From: Opeltia flavorubescens
Taxonomy: Eukaryota > Ascomycota > Lecanoromycetes > Teloschistales > Teloschistaceae
Reading direction: 5' to 3'
NCBI GenBank assembly: GCA_000442125.1
Contig: KE546978.1
Coordinates: 620,001 to 684,000, forward strand
DNA length: 64,000 nt
This document shows positions 43,584 to 55,658 of the stretch, in pieces. Made by a program: the position numbers and the translations under genes. Every line of letters starts with the position of its first letter. The stretch's first letter is position 1. A model generated the notes under the pieces. The model saw only the letters and a list, made by a program, of their open reading frames with translations, did not search any database and had not been told where the DNA came from.

Positions 43584-46500
43584 TTAAGGATTTATGCCGG
43601 CCAAAGAGCACAGGGTTCTCAGAACTCCGGAAGCGACCTCCTCGGATAGCCCTGGATCAATCAAGCAAGGCGGCTCATCTTTGCTGATTCTCAAGACACG
43701 TCGAGGGTCAGCACCGCCGATTTCCACCAGAACGCGGCACATCGATATGTCACCATATCTCGCAGCCATCCGCAGTGGTTCATACCAATGACTTGGCTCG
43801 TCCGTATAGCCTGCCCTGACGTCTGCACCGCCTTGCATTAATAAGATCTTTGCCGACTCTATCCGCCCAGCCGTTGAAACAGACGTGAAAACGACCTGAC
43901 TTAACGGAGTTTCGCCGACATGACTAGCCTGGTTCACACCTTCCCTGAAATGTGAAACCAGAAGCGACACCACCTCCGGATTACAGCAACGTGCTGCTTT
44001 GTGGAGGACGTTATATCCACCAGAGTCTTGATGCCGGAGATGGATTTCTATGCCGTCCTGTTGTAGTAGATAACGAAGAACCTCGACTTGATTGTTCCAG
44101 ACGGCTTCTCCAATCGACTGGTGATGGTCTGGCCGGTTGCAGTCGCGTTGTGGATCTCGTAAAAGTTCTCTCATCATAGCCGGGTTGTGAGCAGCTTCCT
44201 GAAAGAGCCTTTCAATGATTGGAAGACAACCATAGCTACTGGCTGCACACAGAAACTCATTGCCCCATTTCTCCCGGATCAATGTGTCGAAGATATCCAC
44301 GACAAGATCAAATATCCCTACCCACTCCCTCGAGTCTTTATCTTTCTCTATATGAGCCCAAATTCCCATAACTTCGCAGAAGAAGCCAAAAGTGCGAACT
44401 TTTGGTCCGATCTTAGTATTTTGAAAAAGCATCTTCAGTCGGGAGATATCATGGCGACCCATGATATGCCGAACAGTTTCTTTGACACTATCAGTCAAGA
44501 ATTCCTCGCTACCGATATCATATTCTTGCAAAAGTGTCATGAGTGCGATTTCGGATCCGTATATCGAAATGATAACAAGTGGATCCAGGAAGTCGCTATC
44601 AAAATCGAATTTTGGGGACATGGTACAGTCAGGACGACAATGTTGCCCTATCCAATTTTGCAGCCTTTTGGATTTTGCTTTACAGAGTGTAACAATATCA
44701 GCAGTATCTGGCAAGCCTTCCAGTGCGCTAGCTTTCAAGTGATCCACCCAGAAGCAAGACGAGTAGACGAAAAACTCACCAAATCCACGTTCAGAGGGAT
44801 TGTAATACAGCTCTTTAGCTTCTTGCTTGTACCCGAAATCTCCCCCGTTTTCACCAGAGTCTAGTTGCCGGATATCGTCAGCAGAGTCGTCAAAGAAATT
44901 CATTCCAGGCAACTCCTGGAGCCTTCGGACTATTTCTCCTTCCTCGGAAAAAAGGTCATTATGATCAAACTCATCGAGAAGAAGATATTTGACGCAGGCA
45001 CGTAGGAGGTCTGCTTCTAACCCAGGCTGTCGCTGTTGAACGCGTCGCTCGTCGATGATATCCTGCGAATGGGTCCAATTTAAAGGACTACTGCGTAAAA
45101 CCAGCTCTTTTAAAGAATGATGTAGAAGTTTGACTTGTCTTTTGTTTGCATCATGGAATTCAACCTGAGATATGAAGGGCTGAAGTAAGCTCGTGGCCCT
45201 TTTTTCGTCCACATAGTTTTCAAGCATCTTCACAGTCCGTACCTCTGCGCAGGGATCGTTCAGGGCGATAGCCCAACCCAGCTCGAGTATGCTCAGGGGC
45301 CTTCGGGCAATTGCTAGAATCTCCAGTGCTTTTGACGCGATGTGCTTGTTATCAGAGTCATGCCCAACTGTCTGCACGAACAACTTGGCATATAACTGTG
45401 AGAGCGCATCTGGAGACGGAAGGTTCTCTAGAAATCTTTTCATTGGACCAACGGCTTGGATCTTCCGTCTCTGGATTAATTCAATCGTAAGTTTAATCCA
45501 AATGGCGCTTCCCTGCGCTAAATTGGAAAGCCTCTCGATTACGAGTGATTGGACAGGAGTAGAGAGCTCCCCGAGAGACTTCTTGACAGTGTGTCTCACG
45601 ATCATTGCGTCACGTTCTCGAGTGGGGACCCAGCTGATCTTGGTGCTTCCCTGCAGAAGACTCTTGATTCCTTCCCAAGGCCGAGATGAGAAGAAGACTT
45701 TCAGTTTCAGTGTCTTCCTTGAGAGACTGCTCAGGAGGTGGATGAGCTGTTTCTGCGACTCATTATCGCACTCGTCCAAACCGTCAATGACAATAAACAA
45801 ATCTCTATCCAAACTCCTGACACATGATGAAAAAAAGATCCCTAGGTCTACAGAGGACTGTGCTGGATCCAAGAGTTCATTTTTCTTCGAGTTGTTGTAC
45901 CACTTGTCGAACTCCACTTTCAAACCTTCTTGCTGGTCTAGCAATTGCAGAACAAGGCTGGAGTAGATATGCAGTGGCTTTCCTGTTTCATTATCTTCGC
46001 AGTAATGGTAGCATACCAAAGGACGAGGTATTCGACTGTGTCTTAGGCGGATCAGTGTCTCAATGACATGCGCTGTAATGATCGTTTTACCACAGCCCAT
46101 GTTGCTAAAGATGACCAATTGCTCGGAAACCGAGGTGTTACACCAGCTCAGAAATCTGGAATCTACGACTAGNCATTCACAAGCATCGCTCGCTCGAAGC
46201 TCACGAAGCTCACAATGCAATTCGCTCCTTCGTTTTTCTTTATCAAAACCTAAAAGCTTCTGAACTACGACCTGTGTTAATTTGACTCCCAATGGCGGCC
46301 CCATTGGGCTGACAACCTACTTTTACTGTCTTGGAGCAATTTTTTGATATCTGCAACCAGTTGCAATGTCGCGTTTTCGATCCTGGACTTAAGAAGACTG
46401 GCGTGCTCGACAAAGTCACGAACAATCGCTGGCAGACGCTGTCTGAGTTGGTCGGAAACTAAGGCAAGCATGAATACTTTACTCGTCAATATCTTCTGTG

Positions 46501-47435
46501 CGGCAATATAGAATTGCAAGAGATCTTGATACACCGGAACAAGCGCCTAGAAAATTAGTTAGAGCCAAGAATGTATCCTTTGGACCGACGGAGCAATCCT
46601 AATGAACCTTGTGAATTGCACTTCCATCATCTAATTTCTGACCGAGAATATCGCACTCGTCGATGATTGCAACGTGCTCCAGCATAGTCACAATCTGAGC
46701 ATTGAGTGCCTCTTCAGCGCCACAGATAGCAATTGCAACCTGTCAAGGCTAGTCGAGCGAGAAGCCTGAAATATCTGCTACCGAGAAGACTCACTGCAGT
46801 CACACTCCTCACCACGCCAATGGCCGTTGATGCAGTTGGCTCGATGCTGGTGAGAGGACTAGCGATATCCAAGGCTAATTTGAAATTCTTGAGCGGCTCT
46901 TGCAGCCTCTGCGCCCCTCTTCGGAATAGCGAATGACCTGCGAGTTCCCCGTTGGTCTCTTCCAAGCTGGCGAAGAGCATCTCGATTCTCTCTCCTTTCA
47001 ACACAACGCTCTTAACCTCTTCCCCAAGACTACTAACCGCCTCCCGATATGCGGCGCTCCAGAGGTCTGCGGAACTGGTCACTACGGTATCGTCTTCAAC
47101 AATAGCATCGGTGTCCTTGGCTTTGAGTTTATCATTGACAGTGTATTCCTTAGGTAAAGTAGCTGGCGTGGACGCCGTGATGGTAGATGCGTGCTCATTG
47201 TGCCCAAATGCGGCAAAACTTCTTCTAATGTTAGAATGATATATGCGGTCAGGTTTATGAGTAAGATAAACCTTTTTGATAAATCATGATTAAGACCTGA
47301 CTCGCGTTGAGCTGAACTCTGAGATGATTCCCTGGATCTAGACAGCCCTCTAAACCTATCAAGCAAAGATCTTCTTCTCCCTCTTCTTTCATCTGGTATA
47401 GTAATGTGGGACCTGGACGAACCCCTAGACGACAT
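43584..47435 (-). CDS. NACHT-ankyrin STAND (NLR-like) protein
   Basis: A predicted cytoplasmic signal-transducing NTPase of the fungal NLR-like class, which in known cases acts in heterokaryon incompatibility or non-self recognition; the role here is inferred. Exons on the minus strand are 47435-47272, 47224-46795, 46739-46608, 46546-46321 and 46264-43584, giving 1210 residues. Residues 1-55 are Ser/Arg-rich. About 110-317 form a helical N-terminal domain typical of fungal STAND proteins. The NACHT domain has Walker A SNMGCGKT (about 371-378) and Walker B LFIVIDGLDEC (about 473-483), plus the sensor-like FFSSRPWEGI. Ankyrin-like repeats fill about 1020-1190. The fourth intron (GTAGGT donor, 56 bp) is my best joint but less certain. 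One N at 46173 leaves one residue unknown, probably Trp. It converges with the methyltransferase and diverges from kapC. Confidence 0.88.
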
Positions 47436-48397
47436 TATAGATGGAGTTTGTTACCCTCTGGCTGTGGAGCAGGCACTCTATTCTGGACTTTACTTCACTA
47501 TTTGTTATGCCTATGGGTGCATACTTTATATCTTCCGAATGACGTCTAAGCGGCTGATCGGGACTGGAGGTGTCAATATGTTTACAAATTCACACCTGGC
47601 GCACTCGAAAAATAATTTTCAACGATCTTTTGAGGCCTGTGTGCGAGGGAGTAACACGTTGTGCCTTGGAAGTAGAACGAATTTTGGTCGTTGTAGCCGT
47701 AACAGAAGAGTGTATGCGCGTTAGCGAGACACCTCTTCCAAGACATGATTTCTTTGCCTTGCTGAATTACATCCTAGCCTGTTCGGCCTGTCGGCTTGTG
47801 TGAGGTCGATAATCGGTCACGTACATATGACATCCCCTCAAGTAAAGTACCTCTTGGCTGGGACTATATTTTCTTCACCTGATGATTCATTGCTGTTATG
47901 GAGATCTTTATTGCATCTCGAGAATTTCATATAATACTAAGAATACTGTCTAGATGCTTTCGTGTCTTCTGAACAAGCACACAATAAGCTTATCCAATCC
48001 AATGACTAATCTAGTTTTCTGGGTTAGATCGCACGCTGAGATAGGTATAGGTGCCAAGGTGAATCCGCAGGCACCATACTCGTATTTCGTAACCAATGTT
48101 TAGTCAGCGTTCTGACTAATGCTCTGTACGCCAGCGAGGTATCTGTCGCATACAAAATCGAAAGCTTGAATTGCAGAGTGAAATATCAGGTGTGGCACCT
48201 GGGGGAAATCCTTAAAGTCGCCAGCAAGATATCCGAGGTATGAAAATTCGGACATTGTCCGTTGAAATCACCTATACATCCAACCTTTATTCATCGGTCA
48301 GGTATCGCTCGGTGAATCAGCGGCGTCAGCCTGTGATAGCAAGCAGTCATTTTTGGAGGGAAGAGACCAGAGCAGCTGCTCAGCCTCTATAGTAGCT
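47436..48397. promoter_or_regulatory. Divergent intergenic region, NLR gene and kapC
   Basis: About 960 bp between two start codons that point away from each other. It must carry both promoters and 5' leaders. Open frames inside it (for example 47,404-47,803) overlap the first NLR exon or lack any family signal. I identify no specific binding site. Confidence 0.5.
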
Positions 48398-49414
48398 ATG
48401 CAGCCTACACTGGCTCCAGCTCCTCAGCCGATGCGCCCAAATGCAGTGAGCGACGCCGCATGTGTGTATCCATTGAGATCGGTGCTAATGTCAAAGAGCA
48501 GGAGAGTAGCGCTGATCAGCGTACGTTGCAAAATCATTCTGAGGTACCCGGGTTGTCCACTGATGCATGCATGCTCTGGTCTATTAGATCTTCGGGAGAG
48601 ACTGCTGGCGCAAGGCATCCATGGCAGCAATGGTCAGACAGTCCCTCGAATGGATCATCAACAGCCTCACCATTCTGTACATCCACAGGACCATAATATA
48701 GATCCAGCGATAGCGGGTTCCGGGATAATGAACATCGGCATGGGAGAAAGTGGTGTTGACGGAAATCAGAGCGATGGCAAGAAAGGGAAGCGCGAATTAT
48801 CGACGTCGAAACGTGCTGCACAGAACAGAGCTGCGCAGGTAAGAAAGCCCTTTCTCGTGACACGATGTGAAGTAGAATTAGCGCAAACGGACGATTTTGG
48901 CCACTAAAGATGTTCAAGTGTTGGGTGACAAAGCCAGCTTACTAAACTCTTACTACAGCGTGCCTTTCGCCAACGAAAAGAAGGCCATATCAAGGAATTG
49001 GAAACTCAGGTCAAAGATTACAACGCTTTATCGGAGAGCTACAAGGTCCTACAGGCAGAAAACTACCAGCTTCGAGACTACATTATCACGCTGCAAAGTC
49101 GGCTGATCGAATCTCAGGGGGAATTACCCCAACCACCCTCCAATATTGAAATCAATCCTCAAAGATCGTCAGGTCCTGCAAATCAGCACATCCCAGCGCC
49201 GACCGCTCCAATGGGATCCTCTTCAGTCAGTCAATTACAGGCTTCGGCGGCCCGTGTGATCGATCTGAGTACCAGCAGTAAACATGAAAACCATGACGCT
49301 GATTGCTCCCCCGACGGCGCACCAGTTTCTCAGCCGCCTACCACAGACAGCGATCCAGAAATTAATATAGGGTCCTCAACTCATCAGCGTCTAGGTTCAA
49401 GTGCTGAGACATAA
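48398..49414 (+). CDS. kapC: bZIP transcription factor KapC
   Basis: A nuclear DNA-binding factor of the Yap/AP-1-like bZIP class; Aspergillus KapC is the named relative. Exons are 48398-48445, 48499-48520, 48588-48838 and 48959-49414, giving 258 residues. The N-terminus MQPTLAPAPQP matches the KapC family start and fixes the start codon. The basic region is split by intron 3: KRAAQNRAAQ (about 98-107) is followed by RAFRQRK (108-114). A leucine zipper runs to about residue 150 (LETQVKDYNALSESYKVLQ, then LRDYIITLQSRL). The rest is low-complexity and Ser/Pro-rich. Exon 2 is only 22 nt. The C-terminal tail is somewhat shorter than I recall for Aspergillus. It converges on arp5. Confidence 0.93.
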
Positions 49415-49713
49415 TGGAAATGTAGTATTGTTATGTGGACGATGGTATCGGATTTTCATGCATTTGCTACGGAGTCGTGGGCCTGCATTGGCGTCGGGCG
49501 TTCGAACGACAGTGTAGAACAGGTAGCAATGTCCAATGATCAGTGCTTTCATCAGTGTGTGTTGTCAGTGAAAGTTCGTCTGCTTCGGGTGCCTCTGTAT
49601 CGGACGTCATCTAATGCAACTTATTCTGAGCCGCAAGAATGCCGGTCGGCTTGCAGTCAGTGTTGCCTTGCTAACACTGAAAAAGAACCGCAGGTGCAAT
49701 TCCTAAAATTTCT
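49415..49713. other. Convergent spacer, kapC and arp5
   Basis: About 300 bp between the stop codons of two converging genes. It should hold both polyadenylation regions. I see no other feature. Confidence 0.5.
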
Positions 49714-52216
49714 TCAAAAAGCAACGGCATTGCCGAGATTGTGTTCCTGCAGTTCCACCTGTTAGACTTCTCCGCTATTATGTCTTACACTCAATGGCTG
49801 TTCGTTGTGATGGGTATAGTGACGTTACCTTCATATAATCAGATCCCTTTTCTTGATACTCCTCCTTAGTAACGAAATATCGAGAGGATATGGGCGTTGC
49901 GGCCCATTGCGCTGCACCTCTCCACGCATCCAGAATAGGGTCGGCGGCCTTTTGAACATTTATGGCAGCCTCGACGGGCAACACTGTCCGCAGCTCTCGC
50001 TTTAAACGCTCCTCGAAGCCAGCGAACATGGTGTTTCCCCCTGTAAGGAAAATGCTTCCTAGAACGCCGACACGGTCCCGCACGCTAGCCAGGCCGTGTG
50101 TGGTGATGTCCGCTGCAATATCAACTATACCTGCCTGGTCAAGCCCAGCAATCGATGGCTGGAAAACCACTTCAGGAATTCGGATTCTTTCCACATTTAA
50201 ATGGATCTGGTGGGCTTCCTGCTGGCTTTCAGGATCAAACGGTCGAGGGCCGCGTAAAAAGGCATGGATAAGGCTTTGACTCCAGTCAGATTGAGCCTCC
50301 ATGGTATTGCTTTCATTGAACAAGGGATCATATTTGAGAAGCTGTGCCTCAACACCCTTGAGCCCAGCTCCGAGGTCTTCTTCCTCCTCGTCGTCGCTAT
50401 GCTCGCCCATCGCAACAGTTCGGTAGACACCCCAGTCATCATCATTGGCGCCAAAGTTGTCGTCGTCGCCTCCCCGTCTTCGCTTTTTCCCTGGTTGGTC
50501 TGATGCTAGGTTGGCAAGCGTCTTCATGCGCATTTGACTGGCTAATGATTTCCTGTTGCCGAGGTCGGCTTTTAGCCTGTCTCTTTCCTTGATCCTTTGC
50601 AAAAGCGTCTATTACGTTAGTCATTCGGCTTCAGAGCAGTATTACTCTCTCCCCGAAACCTACCTGTCTAGCGGTCCTGCGCTCTTCCAGCCAGCCCTCT
50701 AAATCGGTTTCCCTCCGCTGATTGTCCTGCCTCTCCTCTTCTGCAAGACGTGCTCTTTCAAGTTGCTTTTCAGCCTTGGCTCTCGCTCGAGCCTCGTAAC
50801 CAGACTTCATCAACCGCTGATGCCTCTTCTCCTTTAGGCCTATCTCGTCTAGATCCTCGTCTGCAATGTCGAGAAGCGGATACGTTGGCTCAGCTTCATC
50901 TTCTGGATTTTCAAGACCGCCAACGTCTTTATTTCTAGCCTTACGGATTGACTTCTCGATCTCTTGGATTGTCTTCTCTAATTGATTTTCGTCTTTGAAT
51001 TCATCATCATCCAAGAGACGTTTGACTTCTTTCTTTGTTTGGTTCAGTAGCCTCTTTTGAAGATCCTTGTAGTAATTCAACGTCTGCTCTTTCCGAATCA
51101 ACTTCTCCAACCTCATCTTCGCCGCCTGCTCTTGTAGCCTACGCCCTCCCTCTCGCTTGCGCTCGGCAATTCGCGCCAAGTCTTCTTCGCTCTTTTCAAT
51201 CACTATTTGTTCGGTGAAAGGATACTGGATTACGTGATCTCGATCCTCCAAACCAGACCACTCGAGGTAAGTGCTCATGTCGCGATCGAATTGCTGTGAG
51301 ATGTAGCAATGCTCTCGTAACATTTCCTCGATCTGAAAGTCAGTAATTTTCCCTGGAAAGGTCGGGTACTTCAGTTTCAGAAGTTTGAAAAGATATTCTG
51401 AACTCTGCAAACCCCCCCAGTTGAGGCGCGTCGCACTTGACATCACAGGCCGGGAGTCAATGACAGGAATCAGATGCGTGGCGGTATGCGACGAAGAAAC
51501 GACCAGACCGCTGCGTCCCCCGTTGAATCTAAATGAGAATAAGGAATCAATACCATAGGCGATAGATGGAGCGGAGTAGCATTCAAAAAGCAATTCAGTC
51601 ATCGCTGGCTTCGTAAGCTCTCTGCAAGGCAGACGTTACCATGAGGTTTACGCACTGTTCCTCGAGTAGGCGAGATTCGCCACAGGCTCCGTCATGACGA
51701 CTGGCCGACCTACACCGCCATCTTGCCCAGATGCCCCGAGGCTAACGAATGTATAATCCAATAAGCCTTCCATAACATCCCAATTCCCAACAACACTGGT
51801 GCCAGGCTCAAAAGCATTACGAATCTGCCCTCTTGTTGTCGCATCGGCGAAGGCATTATAGCCGACATATGAGACTGTCTTGTTGATCTTACGGTCTCTG
51901 TAACGTGCGACGGTCGCAGGGAAACTGACCCTTGGTGAATCATCGAAAGCCCAACCAGCTCTTAGGAGACTTGCACCTAGACTCATGGTAAGCTAAAAAT
52001 GATTGACATATGTCGCCAACCCGTCGAACCATTGTCGATGACGATTGCAGTTTTGCTTGAAGTCTCGGCGTATCCACCCGTTGGCAATGGCTGGTAACCT
52101 CTGAAGGGGGACTCAGCAGCGGGCCAAACTCGCAAGAGAGGCTTTGGGGACAATCGCCTGGCAGGATGGCTCTGGGACAGGATGGCATCTGAGTATTGGG
52201 TATGTATGATTGTCAT
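49714..52216 (-). CDS. arp5: Actin-related protein 5, INO80 complex subunit
   Basis: A subunit of the INO80 nucleosome-remodelling complex in the nucleus; with Ies6 it forms a module that couples ATP hydrolysis to nucleosome sliding (known for yeast). Exons on the minus strand are 52216-52021, 51976-51656, 51604-50664, 50608-49829 and 49758-49714, giving 760 residues. The actin fold starts with AIVIDNGST (about 57-65). Family motifs follow: YADATTRG-like FADATTRGQIRNAFEPGTS, NLAYSRN, and LFECYSAPSIAYGIDSLFS. A long charged coiled-coil insertion (about 305-570), typical of Arp5, separates this from the second actin half with NVERIRIPEVVFQPSIAG and SIFLTGGNTMF. The last exon encodes only 14 residues (ELQEHNLGNAVAF tail). 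An in-frame upstream Met at 52279 is an alternative start. The first intron is only 44 bp. Confidence 0.93.
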
Positions 52217-53209
52217 GTTCGATGGAAGCCTGGTGGATGAGGATACGACGATGAAATTATCGAGACGCTCATTTCGCAAATCTCGATGGCGAGAGAATGA
52301 TTGTGCGTTCTTTGTAGCGAAAGCCGTTACACTGAAGATCCACGGAATTCAAGGATACCTACCTATCTCAACGTACCTAAGTAGGTATGGACCTCCGCAT
52401 AGTCGCTTGGCAGAGTCATAAAACTAGTCTAACTGTATGAAGAATATACGAGGTACTAGTACAGTATGGTCGGAATGACAATATTTGCTTGAATGATAAC
52501 GCTTCTATTGCTTCTACGACATTATTGGGCCACCGAGCTTTCACGAAGGCTCCTGCATGCTATCCGTTGCTGTAGAGGATATATCAACATACAACGACTC
52601 TTCCAGCAAGGATGCTGAAATATATACCTTCTAAATGGAAAAGGACATTGGATCGGTAGTTCTTGAACATTTGTGCGACCAACTCTACATTCATGTTTTG
52701 AATGTTGATCTCCTGTTATTATGGTATTTGGGTTAGGTTCCTTGTTCGGTTTGACGGACCAAGTGCCGCGGACCTGTAGGTTACGATTCAATGCAATGAC
52801 TGCTTCATTTAGTTTTTCCTAACAACCTAGTCAGAACATATATATGAGTAGGACATTCTATACTGACAACATTATTGATGATCCTGGATAACAGCAAGCT
52901 TTGCTGGTGTTCATGCGGGCTCTCCTAGCCGAGGGTTTTTAATACCCTATGACTAGAAGCGAGGGGTAATTGGTTACCATGCTGATGAGATTGACTTCAA
53001 GAATACAATTTGCTGTGAATTGCACTGAGTTGTAGTGGTGAAGCTACAAGATTGATCAATGGTTTCACTGCACCAACACTGAGATCATATCTAGCAAGTA
53101 TGCGGCTCTCAGCCCTAGCGCTACCTCTCGCCTACTGCAGCGTGATTGCTGGACATACTGCAAGTCAGATTTGAATCTATGGTTATCCGCGAACAGCAAG
53201 TGCCTTATC
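52217..53209. promoter_or_regulatory. Shared divergent promoter region, arp5 and ies6
   Basis: About 990 bp between the start codons of two INO80 subunit genes that point away from each other. It may act as a bidirectional promoter. A TAC-CTA-rich inverted word (TACCTAAGTAGGTA) lies near 52,374. A minus-strand open frame at 52,522-52,791 has no family signal and is probably chance. Confidence 0.5.
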
Positions 53210-53779
53210 ATGGCACCCGTTATCCCATCTGGAGGCGATCCTCATCAGCAACTGCTGGATCAATTGGACCTCACTCTGATGCCTCGACCATTCCGCAATC
53301 CTCACTGGAAGCCATCACCAAGGCGCAACAAAAATATCAAACAAATCGTCGCCGAAGCATCACGCAAAGAGGCATCTGCCATTCCAACACAAAACAACAG
53401 CGGTGCTTCAACCCCGCAACCACAAAGCTCCCTTCATGGAACGGGCGTTGCTTCACCTGTCTACGGCGCAACACAAACACAGTCCAGCATTACTCAAGCC
53501 GCGCATAATCTCTCGACAATGGTCCTCGAAAGGAACTTGCAAGCGTCTCTATCGGCCGGTCCTATGGCGACCTATACCAATATTGAGTCGGCCCCTTCTC
53601 TGCATCCAGCTCATCAGAAGCATTACTGCGATATCACCGGCCTGCCTGCACCGTATACTGACCCGAAATCTCGACTAAGATATCACAACAAAGAGGTGTT
53701 CGAGGTGGTCCGTAGCTTGCCACAGGGGGTAGCCGAGAAGTATCTTGAGGCTCGTGGAGCGCACGTCGTCCTCAAATGA
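53210..53779 (+). CDS. ies6: INO80 complex subunit Ies6 (YL1 C-terminal domain)
   Basis: The nuclear partner of Arp5 within INO80. A single exon encodes 189 residues. Near the N-terminus, LLDQLDLTLMPRPFRNPHWK followed by RRNKNIKQIVAEA is the conserved Ies6 segment. A Ser/Thr/Gln-rich linker follows, then TYTNIESAPSLHPAHQKHYC leads into the YL1 C-terminal domain (about 138-189) with CDITGLPAPYTDPKSRLRYH and the terminal RGAHVVLK. The start at 53210 is the first ATG in frame; the frame is open upstream to at least 53,171 without another ATG. It lies head to head with arp5, whose product is its direct binding partner. Confidence 0.93.
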   Translation: MAPVIPSGGDPHQQLLDQLDLTLMPRPFRNPHWKPSPRRNKNIKQIVAEASRKEASAIPTQNNSGASTPQPQSSLHGTGVASPVYGATQTQSSITQAAHNLSTMVLERNLQASLSAGPMATYTNIESAPSLHPAHQKHYCDITGLPAPYTDPKSRLRYHNKEVFEVVRSLPQGVAEKYLEARGAHVVLK

Positions 53780-54976
53780 AAGCATTCTTCCCCCGGCTCA
53801 AGCACATTGCTATAAGCTGTGTAATCGCGCAGATAAGAGAATTCTACAATCTTCATAGGTATACTGGTCACACATCCTACAAGAAGTATCTTTGTACGGC
53901 CCCCAAAGTCAAGCTCTACCCACCCAACCAAGGCCCTTCAGCCCAGTATCAAGGATATGCTCCGGCTTAATCGTGACCGCAGTCTCTCTTCGCTACATAA
54001 GCAGAATACCGTATAGCCGTTGAGGTGTAAGAGGCATCGGTTACAGCTTCGATTTGTCGCTGTTGCTTGGGCGTCCGCATAAGAAAGTACTTCTGATCAG
54101 ATCATGAAAGTTCAGGTACTGCAGAAGAACAAGGAAACGAGACTCGCGGTATTACTGGAAGCATGAGCGGACAAGATTATTGAACCTGTAATGACTTATA
54201 AAAGCTTGATCATATTTGGCTTTTTGTGGGGGGTCCCTTATTCGAAGTACGCGATGATGAGTATTCATTGGACGATAATAATGGCTTTCGTTGGCGCCGA
54301 TCGCCGTGCAAGTCCTGAGACATTGTATTGGGCTTTTTCTTGATATCAAATACATAGCTACTGAATGTGGCAGGTATCTGGGAACGCGTTCAGCTACCAT
54401 ACCACAGTTGTATAAATCTCTGATAATCTTGAAAGCGGTATGTGGTCAATAATGCACAACGGTCCTTAGAAGCTCTCAAAACTATTGTCGCAGCCAAGCA
54501 TAGTTGTAATCAATGGAATAATAAGCCGTTTGTAGACCGAAATTCTCTTCATGATCTTGTGGATGTGGTAATCTAAATGCTTGAGGATCAATGGTGTACA
54601 GTGTTAGAATTGAGAGCGATAAGTACCATTTTTCTAAGATAATTGTCACCCAAGTACGTTATCCGTAGGATAGGAAATAACATTCGTGGTGGTAATAAGC
54701 AGAGACCTACCTAGGGTGTCTAAATCAATAATAAGAGACATGCGATCAATGGAAATAATGGAAGTAAAGGATATTTTACAACGCTAGTTTGAATTACCGG
54801 TACGCAGTCACGGCAGTATTGTATCATCGAATCTCCTAATCGTCAACTTTACTATATCATATTTCGATCAGCGGAAAGTGATGGTGAGGTTGCATTCTGG
54901 TCGCAATTAACTAAATGCTTGATGATACGCGCATGGTAGCGATTCTTTCCTCAATCACTCCTTCGAATCCGCCTAA
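53780..54976. other. Intergenic stretch without recognised gene
   Basis: About 1.2 kb between ies6 and got1. It should hold the 3' end of ies6 and the got1 promoter. Open frames at 53,776-53,970 (starting inside the ies6 stop) and 54,152-54,400 (minus) show no domain or composition signal. I found no RNA gene. Confidence 0.45.
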
Positions 54977-55658
54977 ATGTCGTCACTATGGCTATCAGAT
55001 TCCCAAAGTATGGGCGAACCCCTTCCGAATGTGTCTTGATGTGTGGAGAATGTTCACTAACTCCGTCTTTCTGGATAGAGGTGGGAGTAGCTTTCTGCTC
55101 AGGCGGTGGGTACGAACAGCTGTCTGGCTTAGATCCCACGCAATTGATCTAATGATTATTCAAAAGGAGCATTTTTCCTCTTCGGTGGTGTATTGTTATT
55201 TTTTGATCGATCTATGTAGGAGGCCTTCATCCGAATTACTTGGTGTAAAAACAAACAGCTAACAGGTTTCATTCAGGCTGGCCATGGGTAACGTGCGGCA
55301 CATGATAGCTACATGATGGGTGAGAGCTATTGACTTGGCTGACCCTTTGCAGATTCTTTTCATCATTGGTCTTACGATCATTATCGGTCTTCAGAAGACT
55401 GTCCTTTTTTTCACACGACGGCAGAAACTCAAGGGCACCGCTGCTTTCACTAGTGGAGTAGTCCTCATCCTGCTGCGATGGCCACTCATTGGTTTCCTCA
55501 TCGAATGTTATGGAATCTTCATTTTGTTCGGCGACTTCTTCGCAACGATGGGTAGCTTTGCGGGAAGAATTCCATTTGTGGGACCGTACATCCAAAAGGC
55601 ATTGAATCAAGCAAGTCAGGCAAGTGGCGGAAGAAGGAATGCAGAGTTACCAGTATGA
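54977..55658 (+). CDS. got1: Golgi transport protein Got1
   Basis: A small membrane protein of early secretory vesicles needed for ER-to-Golgi and intra-Golgi transport (known for yeast Got1). Five exons, 54977-55007, 55079-55105, 55167-55215, 55277-55292 and 55353-55658, encode 142 residues, the usual family length. The start MSSLWLSDSQKVGVAFCSGG fits the family N-terminus. Four hydrophobic segments are visible: AFFLFGGVLLFFDRSM, ILFIIGLTIIIGLQKT, AFTSGVVLILLRWPLIGFLI and YGIFILFGDFFATMG. Exon 4 is a 16-nt micro-exon encoding LAMGN and its joints. Four of the five exons are under 50 nt, so automatic gene finders will tend to truncate this gene. The C-terminal tail ends NAELPV. Confidence 0.95.

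Noticed and set aside
44187-45966. Long plus-strand frames opposite the NLR gene
   Set aside because: They are shadows of the long minus-strand exon, which has clear NACHT and ankyrin signals.
47404-47803. Two plus-strand frames between the NLR gene and kapC
   Set aside because: They overlap the first NLR exon and the divergent promoter, and show no domain or splice context.
48353-48397. Upstream extension of the kapC frame
   Set aside because: It contains no ATG, and the KapC family start MQPTLAP fits 48398.
48534-48917. 127-codon minus-strand frame across kapC
   Set aside because: Shadow of kapC exon 3, which carries the bZIP basic region.
52522-52791. 89-codon minus-strand frame between arp5 and ies6
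   Set aside because: No homology signal and an odd composition; it lies in the shared promoter region.
53776-53970. Frame starting within the ies6 stop codon (ATGA overlap)
   Set aside because: Coupled translation is unlikely in a fungus, and the frame has no family signal. Probably 3' untranslated.
54961-54975. TTCGAATCC word suggesting a tRNA T-arm
   Set aside because: No matching acceptor, D or anticodon stems nearby; it lies just before the got1 start.
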